Below are positions 1-6,592 of a stretch of DNA of 12,174 nucleotides, piece by piece (position 1 is the stretch's first letter; each line of letters begins with the position of its first letter). Under the pieces are notes generated by a model that had not been told where the DNA came from, did no database searches, and saw only the letters and a program-made list of their open reading frames with translations. The position numbers and the translations under genes were made by a program. Origin of the DNA: an uncultured Prevotella sp. Lineage in GTDB: Bacteria; Bacteroidota; Bacteroidia; Bacteroidales; Bacteroidaceae. The DNA is taken from assembly GCA_945637645.1 (NCBI GenBank), contig CALZDK010000041.1, positions 1-12,174 on the forward strand. The letters run 5' to 3'.

Positions 1-1103
1 CACCCTGGAAGTTGCCGAGCATGGTGGCAATCACCTCGTTGGCGCATGGGTTGAGGGTATATAATATGGTGCGTGTGAGCTTACCCTTCATATTCAGCTT
101 GTTGAGGAAACGGCTCATGGCACGAGCGGTGTTGAATTCGCCTATCGAGTCGAAGCCAGTGTCAGGACCGAGCTGGTTGTACATGGCGGTATTGTTGTCG
201 CGGATTGCCCCGTAGTGGAACTGCTGTGTCCAGTTGGAGTCGGCGTCCATCTCTGCCATAACGGTGAGGAAGCAGTTCTTATACTGACGAACCTCAAACT
301 CTGAGAGCTGCTGTCCGCTGAGAGCCTTGGCGAAAATCGTCTCAATCTGCGAGTCGGTGTATTCCTCGTCGTAGAACTCCTCAATACCGTGGTCGCTGAG
401 GCGACAACCGTTCTCGTGGAAGAAGTCGTGGCGACGCTGCAACGCATCAACCATATCCTTGAAAGAGCTGATAGATACTCCAGAAACCTCGCTGAGCTGT
501 TCTACATATTTTGCAAACTCAGGCTTCTCGATGTTCATGGCCTTGTCGGGACGCCAAGCTGGAATCATCTTTATCTCAAAACCGCTCTCGCGTGTCTGCT
601 TGTGGAAACGCAGGTCGTCGACAGGATCGTCGGTAGTGCAGACACACTCCACGTTGTAGTGTCGCATAAGTCCACGGGCTGAGAACTCCGGCTGCTTCAG
701 CTTCTCGTTGCACTCGTCGAAAATCTCGCGTGCTGTCTTTGGAGAGAGCTGCTTGGTTATGCCGAAAGCTGTTTTCAGCTCAAGGTGTGTCCAGTGGTAG
801 AGAGGGTTGCGGAAAGTGTAAGGCACTGTCTCAGCCCACTTCTCAAACTTTTCCCAGTCTGTGGTGTCCTTTCCGGTGCAGTAGCGCTCGTCAACACCAT
901 TTGTGCGCATTGCGCGCCATTTGTAGTGGTCGCCTCCAAGCCACAGTTCAGTGATTGACTTGAACTTATGGTCTGTTGCCACCATTTCAGGAATGAGGTG
1001 ACAGTGGTAGTCTATGATTGGCATCTTTGCCGCATGGTTATGGAACAGATCCTGCGCAACTTCGGTTTCGAGCAGGAAGTTTTCGTCGTTGAATTGCTTC
1101 ATT
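1..1103 (-). CDS. uxaC: Glucuronate isomerase (uronate isomerase), N-terminal 367 codons; 3' end beyond the window
   Basis: UxaC interconverts D-glucuronate/D-fructuronate and D-galacturonate/D-tagaturonate, the first cytoplasmic step of hexuronate catabolism. The reading frame starts at the ATG whose complement is at 1101-1103 and stays open to the window edge. The family is about 470 residues, so roughly the last 100 are missing here through truncation by the window, not a mutation. Visible family marks are the metal-binding DYHCHL motif (residues 31-36, His33 and His35) of the amidohydrolase fold, the WRAMRTNG stretch (63-70), a TTDDPVDDL segment in the middle, and FHYGAIRDNN followed by DTGFDSIGE nearer the visible end. 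It is divergent from ansA across 128 bp. No Shine-Dalgarno sequence precedes the start, as is common in Bacteroidota. Family assignment is firm; which uronate is the natural substrate is not shown. Confidence 0.95.
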
Positions 1104-1161
1104 TCTGTAAGTTTATTGTTCGTTAATATTGTTTTTTGTACTTAATTTATTATTTTGGATG

Positions 1162-1169
1162 CAAAAATA
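1162..1169 (-). promoter_or_regulatory. Candidate -7 promoter element for uxaC (TATTTTTG on the minus strand)
   Basis: Read on the minus strand this octamer matches the Bacteroidota -7 consensus TAnnTTTG and lies 58 bp before the uxaC ATG. I see no good TTTG about 19 bp upstream of it, so the -33 half is weak. It forms one arm of an 11-bp inverted repeat with the ansA element. Confidence 0.5.
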
Positions 1170-1202
1170 CAAAATAAATTCTTCTTTCTCGTATATTTTA
1201 AG

Positions 1203-1210
1203 TATTTTTG
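1203..1210 (+). promoter_or_regulatory. Candidate -7 promoter element for ansA (TATTTTTG)
   Basis: The octamer matches TAnnTTTG and is followed by CA, as in many Bacteroidota promoters. It lies 21 bp before the ansA ATG, giving a short leader of about 15 nt. No clear TTTG sits at the -33 distance; a TTTC at 1185-1188 is too close to be convincing. Confidence 0.55.
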
Positions 1211-1231
1211 CACACAAAAACAACGTAAACG

Positions 1232-2266
1232 ATGACGTACACAAACAAAGTCCTTCTAATCTATACCGGTGGAACCATCGGCATGAACCGAAATCCACGC
1301 ACAGGTGCCCTTGAGCCGTTTGACTTCGAGCATCTGCTGAAAAACGTGCCCGAACTGCAGCAAGTGTCAACAGACATCGACACCTACCAGTTCAATCCGC
1401 CTATTGACAGCAGCGACATGTCGCCTGAACTGTGGGTTGATATAGTCCATGTCATATCGAACAACTATCAGAAATACGACGGATTCGTGATTCTTCATGG
1501 CACCGACACCATGGCATACACCGCCTCGGCACTGAGCTACATGTTAGAGAACCTTACCAAACCGGTGATTCTCACAGGAAGCCAGTTACCCATCGGACAG
1601 CTGCGCACCGACGGCAAGGAGAACGTGATCACCAGCATAGAGATAGCCTCGGCAAAATATCAGGACGGCAAGGCGATGGTGCCTGAGGTGTGCATCTACT
1701 TCAATGGTCACCTGATGCGAGGAAACCGTACCACAAAACAGAGTGCCGACAACTTCAACGCCTTTGAGAGCTTTAACTACGGACATCTTGCCGACGCCGG
1801 AGTTAACATCAACTACCACACAAGCCGCATACTGATGCCCGATTATTCAAAACCCATGCAGCCACGTTTCGTGCTCGACCCCAGCGTGATAGTATTCACT
1901 GTGTTTCCTGGAATACAAGAGGATTTGATTCGCCATGTCATCACCAGTCCTTCGCTCCGATCCATAGTGATGAGAACCTACGGCAGCGGCAACGCACCAC
2001 AATATCCGTGGCTTACGCGAGCACTTAAAGAGGCTACGTCGCAAGGTAAGATAGTGGTCAATATCAGCCAGTGTATGGCAGGAACTGTGGAGATGGGACG
2101 CTACGACACCGGTTATCAACTGAAGGAGGCGGGAGTGCTCAGCGGCTACGACAGCACCGTGGAGAGCGCAGTGACAAAACTGATGTATCTGCAAGGTATC
2201 TACAGCGACTGGCACCAGGTGAGGAACTACATGTCGAGAAGCATAAGGGGAGAAATAAGTATATAA
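1232..2266 (+). CDS. ansA: L-asparaginase, type I (cytoplasmic)
   Basis: This enzyme hydrolyses L-asparagine to L-aspartate and ammonia. The 344-residue product matches the length of bacterial type I enzymes. Residues 12-18 (TGGTIGM) carry the nucleophilic threonine, Thr15 by comparison with E. coli Thr14. HGTDTM (89-94) gives the second catalytic threonine and its aspartate (Thr91, Asp92), and RGNRTTK (163-169) ends in the catalytic Lys169. GSQLP (116-120) and the GSGNAP loop (251-256) are further family marks. There is no signal peptide, which agrees with the cytoplasmic, lower-affinity class rather than the periplasmic type II. An archaeal-type GatD subunit is unlikely because no extended N-terminal domain or gatE neighbour is present. 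The serine acetyltransferase gene follows after 23 bp and is probably co-transcribed. Confidence 0.95.
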   Translation: MTYTNKVLLIYTGGTIGMNRNPRTGALEPFDFEHLLKNVPELQQVSTDIDTYQFNPPIDSSDMSPELWVDIVHVISNNYQKYDGFVILHGTDTMAYTASALSYMLENLTKPVILTGSQLPIGQLRTDGKENVITSIEIASAKYQDGKAMVPEVCIYFNGHLMRGNRTTKQSADNFNAFESFNYGHLADAGVNINYHTSRILMPDYSKPMQPRFVLDPSVIVFTVFPGIQEDLIRHVITSPSLRSIVMRTYGSGNAPQYPWLTRALKEATSQGKIVVNISQCMAGTVEMGRYDTGYQLKEAGVLSGYDSTVESAVTKLMYLQGIYSDWHQVRNYMSRSIRGEISI

Positions 2267-2289
2267 TTTGGAATTATAAATTGACAGGC

Positions 2290-3189
2290 ATGAAAGCAAG
2301 TGAAGTTCTGAAGAAAAACATTGAGATACTGTCGAGACACACCGTGAAGGAAGACAGTTTCGTGCCAGGAAGCCATGCGCCACTACCTCAGATTGAGGCA
2401 GTGAAGAAAATCGTCAGTCTGTGTAAGACAGTGTTCTTCACCGACTATTTCTACAAGCGGCAGCCAGAGGAGCAGATAAGGCAATATTATATAGGTGTGA
2501 ACGTCGAGGCACTATACTCGCTGCTGAAGGAACAGATTTCGAGAAGCCTGCTATTCAATAGCGACGAGGACGAGGCAGAGGTACCAAAGCGTTCGGTAAA
2601 CCTTGCCTTGAGCTTCATCGACCGTCTTCCGGAGGTGAAACGAAGGCTCTACACCGATGTTGAGGCGATGTTCGACAACGATCCCGCCGCCAACAACTAC
2701 GGCGAGGTGATCTTCTGCTATCCAGTGGTGAACGCAATGACCCACTACCGCATTGCCCACGAACTCCACATGCTAAATATTCCGGTGCTGCCACGCATCA
2801 TAACCGAACTTGCCCACTCCAAAACAGGAATAGACATACATCCAGGAGCAACCATTGGCGACTATTTCAGCATAGACCACGGCACAGGAGTCGTAATAGG
2901 CGAAACATCCATAATAGGCAACCATGTGACACTATATCAGGGTGTGACCCTCGGTGCGAAGAGCTTCAAATACGACTCTCAGGGCAACATGGTGAACTTC
3001 CCACGCCACCCAATACTGGAAGACTATGTAACGGTATATTCCAACTCGTCGATTCTCGGACGCATCACCATAGGGCATAACTCAGTGGTGGGAGGAAATA
3101 TCTGGCTCACACACAGCATTCCTCCTTTTTCCAAGATTCTTCAGAGCAAGGCCATCGACGCCTCTTTCACCGACGGATTGGGTATTTGA
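2290..3189 (+). CDS. cysE: Serine O-acetyltransferase (CysE/SAT family)
   Basis: It would transfer an acetyl group from acetyl-CoA to L-serine, giving O-acetylserine for cysteine synthesis. I chose the ATG at 2290 because the upstream in-frame extension lies wholly inside ansA; this gives 299 residues. The N-terminal two thirds are the helical SAT domain. The C-terminal part is a left-handed beta helix of hexapeptide repeats with the catalytic signatures GIDIHP (180-185, Asp182), DHGTG (196-200, His197) and RHP (239-241, His240), matching E. coli Asp143, His158 and His193. The loop before RHP is longer than in E. coli and the usual GVPAR near the C-terminus is replaced by an unrelated tail. 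The protein ends in DGLGI, an acidic stretch with a terminal isoleucine as in CysE proteins that bind cysteine synthase. No cysteine synthase gene is adjacent. Confidence 0.9.
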   Translation: MKASEVLKKNIEILSRHTVKEDSFVPGSHAPLPQIEAVKKIVSLCKTVFFTDYFYKRQPEEQIRQYYIGVNVEALYSLLKEQISRSLLFNSDEDEAEVPKRSVNLALSFIDRLPEVKRRLYTDVEAMFDNDPAANNYGEVIFCYPVVNAMTHYRIAHELHMLNIPVLPRIITELAHSKTGIDIHPGATIGDYFSIDHGTGVVIGETSIIGNHVTLYQGVTLGAKSFKYDSQGNMVNFPRHPILEDYVTVYSNSSILGRITIGHNSVVGGNIWLTHSIPPFSKILQSKAIDASFTDGLGI

Positions 3190-3202
3190 CGTTCTTTCGT
3201 CA
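3187..3202. terminator. Short inverted repeat containing both convergent stop codons
   Basis: TGACG at 3187-3191 and CGTCA at 3198-3202 are perfect complements around the 6-nt loop TTCTTT. The first three bases are the cysE stop codon and the last three, read on the minus strand, are the DUF1846 stop codon. Only 10 bp separate the coding regions, so this is the only room for a shared terminator. With five base pairs and no T-run it would be weak. Confidence 0.3.
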
Positions 3203-4663
3203 CTTCTTAAGCACAGGCTCGCAAGTGAGGTTCACGCCGAGTTTCTTGAATATCTTTTGGTCAACCTCGCTCAGCATCACCGTACAATGGACCTGACAGC
3301 CGCGGAGCTTTGGCAACTGCTCAAGTGCATGGCGGCAGTTCTCGTCCACCTGCGACAACACTGACAGTGCGACAAGCACCTCGTCGGTGTGGAGTCGTGG
3401 ATTGTGTCCGCCGAGATAACTTACCTTTGTGTGCTGTATAGGCTCTATCATCGACTGCGGAATGAGTTTCGTTTCGTGGTCTATGCCTGCAAGATGTTTC
3501 GTCACGTTGAGCAACAGTGCAGCACTGCAACCAAGCAACAGGCTTGAGTGTGCCGTAACAATTGTTCCGTCCTCAAGCTCAATGGCTGCCGACGTGTGTC
3601 CTGAACGACGTTTGCACTCTTTTGCAGCCACCGTGGTGCGTCGGTAGTCGGTAGTGATTTTCGCCTGGTTGAAAAGCAGCTGTATCTTGCTTATCTCAGC
3701 TTCGTTGCAAGCTCCTCGAGCCAGCTTGTTTGTAGCGTCGTAGTAGCGGCGCACTATCTCGTCTTTCGATGCCTCGCAGCACACCTCGTCGTCGCTTATG
3801 CAGAATCCCACCATATTCACACCCATGTCCGTGGGCGACTTGTATGGATTTGTACCATAAATGCCCTCGAACAGGGCGTTGAGCACTGGATAAATCTCAA
3901 TGTCTCGGTTGTAGTTTATGGCAATCTTGTTGTAAGCCTCCAAGTGGAATGGGTCGATCATGTTCACATCGTTGAGGTCGGCAGTGGCAGCCTCGTATGC
4001 AATGTTCACCGGGTGCTTCAGCGGCAGGTTCCACACAGGGAAAGTCTCAAACTTCGCATATCCCGCCCTCACTCCACGTTTGTTCTCATTGTAGAGTTGG
4101 CTAAGACACACAGCCATCTTGCCGCTTCCCGGACCAGGAGCAGTCACTATGACCAACGGGCGCTCCGTAACCACATAGTCGTTCTGTCCGAATCCCTCGT
4201 CGCTGGCTATGAGTGCCACATTGTGCGGATAGCCCTCAATCAGATAGTGGCAATAGGTTTTTATTCCGTCTCGTTCCAGTCGTTGCTTGAAGGCTATGGC
4301 GGCAGACTGTCCGCTATAGTGAGTTATGACAACCGATCCAACCATGAAACCGAGATTCAGATATTCTGACCTCAGTCGGAGAACATCCTCGTCGTAGGTT
4401 ATTCCGAGGTCGGCACGCTTCTTGTTCTTCTCAATGTCGGCGGCACTAATCACGATTACTATCTCTATGCTGTCGCTAAGTTTCTGGAACATCCTCAGCT
4501 TGCTGTCAGGCTGAAATCCCGGCAACACACGGCTTGCATGGTGGTCGTCAAACAGTTTTCCACCCAGTTCGAGGTAGAGTTTCCCGTCAAATTGGGATAT
4601 CCTCTCCTTTATGTGCTCAGATTGAATACTCTGATATTTCTCGTTGTCAAATCCTATTTTCAT
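3200..4663 (-). CDS. DUF1846 domain-containing protein of unknown function
   Basis: The 487-residue product has the sequence character of the DUF1846 family, a conserved, soluble, widely scattered bacterial family whose biochemical role I do not know. I prefer the ATG at 4663 (starting MKIGFDNEKY) over a TTG 12 bp upstream, because ATG is the stronger start and nothing recognisable is lost. There is no signal peptide or membrane segment. Residues 175-182 (APGPGSGK) resemble a glycine-rich nucleotide-binding loop, but the residue after the lysine is Met rather than Ser or Thr, so an NTPase function is not established. Other marks are a hydrophobic strand at 67-73, the polar DMGVNM stretch (279-284) and a Cys pair at 295-296. 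The gene stands alone, divergent from tRNA-Ser and convergent with cysE. Confidence 0.85.
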   Translation of the reverse strand: MKIGFDNEKYQSIQSEHIKERISQFDGKLYLELGGKLFDDHHASRVLPGFQPDSKLRMFQKLSDSIEIVIVISAADIEKNKKRADLGITYDEDVLRLRSEYLNLGFMVGSVVITHYSGQSAAIAFKQRLERDGIKTYCHYLIEGYPHNVALIASDEGFGQNDYVVTERPLVIVTAPGPGSGKMAVCLSQLYNENKRGVRAGYAKFETFPVWNLPLKHPVNIAYEAATADLNDVNMIDPFHLEAYNKIAINYNRDIEIYPVLNALFEGIYGTNPYKSPTDMGVNMVGFCISDDEVCCEASKDEIVRRYYDATNKLARGACNEAEISKIQLLFNQAKITTDYRRTTVAAKECKRRSGHTSAAIELEDGTIVTAHSSLLLGCSAALLLNVTKHLAGIDHETKLIPQSMIEPIQHTKVSYLGGHNPRLHTDEVLVALSVLSQVDENCRHALEQLPKLRGCQVHCTVMLSEVDQKIFKKLGVNLTCEPVLKK

Positions 4664-4685
4664 ACTTCTTTCCAAAAAAACGGTG

Positions 4686-4693
4686 CAAACTTA
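4686..4693 (-). promoter_or_regulatory. Candidate -7 promoter element for the DUF1846 gene (TAAGTTTG on the minus strand)
   Basis: The minus-strand octamer matches TAnnTTTG and lies 22 bp upstream of the ATG at 4663. The -33 position shows only partial matches (TTTCG on the minus strand around 4715-4719). Confidence 0.45.
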
Positions 4694-4756
4694 CACAAAA
4701 AATCGCAATTATTCGAAAGCTATTTCAAAAAAAACATTAAAAAGGCTACACGAATG

Positions 4757-4787
4757 ATTGTTTTACGGAATTATAGTGCTAACTTTG
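4757..4787 (+). promoter_or_regulatory. Promoter for tRNA-Ser and probably the exb operon (ATTG, 19 bp, TAACTTTG)
   Basis: ATTG at 4757-4760 and TAACTTTG at 4780-4787 are separated by 19 bp, the spacing expected for the Bacteroidota -33/-7 pair. The -7 element ends 12 bp before the first tRNA base, so transcription would begin a few bases ahead of the mature 5' end. No other TAnnTTTG is seen between the tRNA and exbB. Confidence 0.65.
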
Positions 4788-4799
4788 CACCGCCGAAAA

Positions 4800-4887
4800 G
4801 GAAAGGTGCTCGAGTGGTTGAAGAGGCACGCCTGGAAAGCGTGTAAACGTCAAAAGCGTTTCACGGGTTCGAATCCCGTCCTTTCCG
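4800..4887 (+). tRNA. tRNA-Ser (anticodon GGA)
   Basis: A complete class II cloverleaf can be drawn. The acceptor stem is GGAAAGG (4800-4806) with CCTTTCC (4880-4886) and discriminator G at 4887. The D arm is CTC/GAG. The anticodon stem CACGC/GCGTG (4827-4831, 4839-4843) encloses the loop CTGGAAA with anticodon GGA at 4834-4836, reading UCC and UCU. The long variable arm AAACG/CGTTT is typical of tRNA-Ser. The T arm is ACGGG/CCCGT with loop TTCGAAT. The CCA end is not encoded: CAT follows the discriminator. exbB begins 24 bp downstream. Confidence 0.97.
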
Positions 4888-4911
4888 CATAGAAAAAGAT
4901 TGGTTTTCATC

Positions 4912-5778
4912 ATGAAGAAAATAATCATTGTTATCACACTCGTTATTCTTCTCGTTTGCCCGTCGGCAAGCGCACAGAAGCGAGACATCCAACAGAACAT
5001 TCCTACGACGACAGTGACTGACACCATGCCGCGGCAAAACACCGCCGCCGACTCATTGGCTTCCGACACTGCCACCGCCAAGACTACAATCTCAGACGAG
5101 GAACTGTCAGAGGACGAACTTATGGACGTGGTTGAGACGAAAGGTCTTCACAAGGAACTGAAACGCAAATTCATCGAAGGCAACGCGGGCTTCATGTCTC
5201 TCGTCGCCCTTGCCCTCGTGCTTGGCCTTGCTTTTTGCATCGAACGCATCATCTACCTCACACTGTCGGAAATAAACGCGAAGAAATTCATGGCAGATAT
5301 CGATGCCCACATAGAGCGTGGCGACATTGAGGGAGCAAAAAACATCTGCCGCGAAACCCGTGGGCCAGTTGCATCCATCTGCTATCAGGGTCTGCTGAGA
5401 ATCAGTGAGTCGTTAGATGACATTGAGCGCAGCATAATATCCTACGGCACTGTTCAGACAGCCAACCTTGAGCGTGGCTGCACCTGGATAACCCTGTTCA
5501 TACAGATTGCCCCTTCGCTCGGTTTCCTCGGCACCGTCATAGGCATGGTCATGTCGTTCGACCAGATTCAGCAGGCAGGCGACATCAGTGCCACCATCGT
5601 GGCTTCGGGAATGAAGGTGGCGCTCATCACCACCATCTTCGGTATCATCGTCGCCGTAGTGCTGCAATTGTTCTACAACTATATCATCTCAAAGATAGAA
5701 CACCTTACCTCGCAGATGGAAGAGTCGGCAATAAGCCTGCTCGATGCCATAACGAAATACAAACAAGAAAGGAGCTGA
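4912..5778 (+). CDS. exbB: ExbB/TolQ/MotA-family proton channel, Ton system
   Basis: ExbB forms the pentameric inner-membrane channel that, with ExbD and TonB, uses the proton gradient to drive outer-membrane TonB-dependent transporters. I chose the ATG at 4912 (MKKIII...) over a TTG 12 bp upstream because it opens directly on a Sec signal or first membrane helix (about 4-20, PSASA then Gln22). The 288-residue product then has a Ser/Thr- and Asp-rich linker (about 25-75), a membrane helix at 94-116, a cytoplasmic region, and the conserved membrane pair: IAPSLGFLGTVIGM (199-212) and a helix near 232-257. The extra N-terminal segment is usual for Bacteroidota ExbB and absent from E. coli ExbB. 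A TolQ or gliding-motor role is less likely because two ExbD genes follow and tonB is close by. The next gene starts 3 bp after the stop. Confidence 0.92.
   Translation: MKKIIIVITLVILLVCPSASAQKRDIQQNIPTTTVTDTMPRQNTAADSLASDTATAKTTISDEELSEDELMDVVETKGLHKELKRKFIEGNAGFMSLVALALVLGLAFCIERIIYLTLSEINAKKFMADIDAHIERGDIEGAKNICRETRGPVASICYQGLLRISESLDDIERSIISYGTVQTANLERGCTWITLFIQIAPSLGFLGTVIGMVMSFDQIQQAGDISATIVASGMKVALITTIFGIIVAVVLQLFYNYIISKIEHLTSQMEESAISLLDAITKYKQERS
5771..5774 (+). promoter_or_regulatory. Shine-Dalgarno site (GGAG, within AAAGGAG) for the 81-residue membrane protein
   Basis: GGAG lies 7 bp before the ATG at 5782 and overlaps the end of exbB. It fixes the start of the small gene and stands out because most first genes here lack such a site. 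Confidence 0.7.
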
Positions 5779-5781
5779 CAC

Positions 5782-6027
5782 ATGAACTTCACGAAAAATC
5801 CCGCACGTCTTTCACGCACCGTTTTGGTCGTTTTGGTCGCCCTTACAGCCGTTGTCTTCGGCTTGTTCTGGCTCGTAGGTTTTGACATGCCTTTCATCGA
5901 CGATCCGAAGTTCAACGCCCCTCTTCTCACCGACGTTGTTATTTTCTTTGTCTATCTCATGCTTTTGCTCGCCCTTGCCGCCGTTGTTGTCAGCATGTCT
6001 GGATGGGCAAGGCGCGTGAGGAAATAA
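5782..6027 (+). CDS. Small two-helix membrane protein in the exb operon, unknown function
   Basis: I do not recognise a named family for this 81-residue protein. It begins with a basic segment (MNFTKNPARLSR), then a hydrophobic helix at about 13-33, a short acidic loop with DMPFIDDPKFNAPLLTD (35-51), a second helix at about 52-72, and a basic tail ending WARRVRK. By the positive-inside rule both ends would face the cytoplasm and the loop the periplasm. The ATG follows a good Shine-Dalgarno site and the gene sits 3 bp after exbB and 13 bp before exbD-1, so it is almost certainly translated and co-transcribed with them. An accessory or assembly subunit of the ExbB-ExbD complex is a reasonable inference from position and topology, without direct evidence. 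Confidence 0.85.
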   Translation: MNFTKNPARLSRTVLVVLVALTAVVFGLFWLVGFDMPFIDDPKFNAPLLTDVVIFFVYLMLLLALAAVVVSMSGWARRVRK

Positions 6028-6040
6028 CATTCCAACGCCT

Positions 6041-6592
6041 ATGAGGACCATAAAGTTCAGACAAAAGAAGAGAAAGCGGATGCCGGTTCTCAACACCACT
6101 TCCACAGCCGACATCTCGTTCATCCTGCTCATCTTCTTCCTCGTAACAACGTCTCTCGACACCGACAAGGGGCTTCCCCGACAACTGCCTCCAATGCCCA
6201 AAGAGGAGAAAAGCGAGACGATGCAAGTGGATAAGGAGAAGGTGATAGAGCTCGACATAAGTGCCTCAAATATTGTCACTGTAAACGGGAAACAGGCAGA
6301 TGTAGCCTCTCTTTCCTCATTGTTGGAGAAGCACATAGCCGCTTTTCCCACCGATCATGTGGTGTCCATACATGCCGACCGTGAAAGCAGCTACGACACA
6401 TATTTCCTCATTCAGAACACTCTTGTGAACACCTATCAGGGTTTTCGCGACAGCTACTGCCGCAAGCATTTTGGAAAGCCGTTTGCAAAATGCTCACAAG
6501 ACAACCAGTCGGCTGCCATGAAGGCGTTCCCACAGCGCATCTCCGAACAGGTGGACGCAGCGGAGGAAAACGGGAAAGGAGGCGAGGAATGA
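6041..6592 (+). CDS. exbD: ExbD/TolR-family protein, first of two paralogues
   Basis: ExbD lies inside the ExbB pentamer and carries the aspartate thought to be protonated during energy transduction. The 183-residue product has a basic cytoplasmic N-terminus, then one membrane helix (about 22-40) with the conserved Asp24 in STADISF, a Pro-rich linker (RQLPPMPKEE), and a periplasmic domain with the usual ExbD beta-alpha pattern. Beyond about residue 130 it carries an extension with Cys140 and Cys151 and a polar, acidic tail ending GKGGEE, making it longer than typical ExbD (about 140-150 residues). No Shine-Dalgarno site precedes the ATG at 6041. Its stop overlaps the next start in an ATGA arrangement, so the two paralogues are translationally coupled and probably partners. 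Confidence 0.9.
   Translation: MRTIKFRQKKRKRMPVLNTTSTADISFILLIFFLVTTSLDTDKGLPRQLPPMPKEEKSETMQVDKEKVIELDISASNIVTVNGKQADVASLSSLLEKHIAAFPTDHVVSIHADRESSYDTYFLIQNTLVNTYQGFRDSYCRKHFGKPFAKCSQDNQSAAMKAFPQRISEQVDAAEENGKGGEE
6575..6582 (+). promoter_or_regulatory. Strong Shine-Dalgarno site (AAAGGAGG) for exbD-2
   Basis: The octamer closely matches the anti-Shine-Dalgarno end of 16S rRNA and lies 6 bp before the ATG at 6589, inside the last codons of exbD-1. It decides the start of exbD-2 against longer in-frame options that would lie inside exbD-1. Confidence 0.75.

Larger units (their letters stand above)
1160..1212. repeat. 11-bp perfect inverted repeat (arms 1160-1170 and 1202-1212) between uxaC and ansA
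   Basis: TGCAAAAATAC at 1160-1170 and GTATTTTTGCA at 1202-1212 are exact reverse complements separated by 31 bp of A/T-rich sequence. Each arm contains the -7 promoter element of the gene it faces, so the simplest reading is a pair of near-identical divergent promoters. The arms could also be read by a dimeric regulator, but that is only a possibility. Confidence 0.6.

Noticed and set aside
142..450. Open frame on the minus strand inside the uxaC region
   Set aside because: It is in a different frame from uxaC, its translation is low-complexity Ser/Thr/Arg, and uxaC is clear over the same bases.
1232..2266. Archaeal-type GatD (amidotransferase subunit) instead of asparaginase
   Set aside because: GatD has an extra N-terminal domain and pairs with GatE; this protein starts almost at the TGGTIG motif and matches bacterial type I asparaginase length.
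2258..2289. Possible separate promoter for cysE (TATAATTTG at the end of ansA)
   Set aside because: It has three bases instead of two between TA and TTTG, no partner at -33, and would leave a leader of only about 15 nt; co-transcription with ansA is simpler.
1847..2383. 178-codon minus-strand open frame across the ansA-cysE junction
   Set aside because: Antisense shadow: Cys/His/Leu-rich translation without motifs, overlapping two well-supported genes.
4663..4675. Upstream TTG start for the DUF1846 gene
   Set aside because: It adds only four residues, and the ATG at 4663 is the better start; similar TTG extensions were rejected for exbB (4900), the TatD-family gene (7810) and porQ (10347).
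5812..6351. 179-codon minus-strand open frame opposite the small membrane protein and exbD-1
   Set aside because: Its translation is the antisense image of membrane-protein codons and resembles no family; the plus-strand genes have starts, ribosome sites and motifs.
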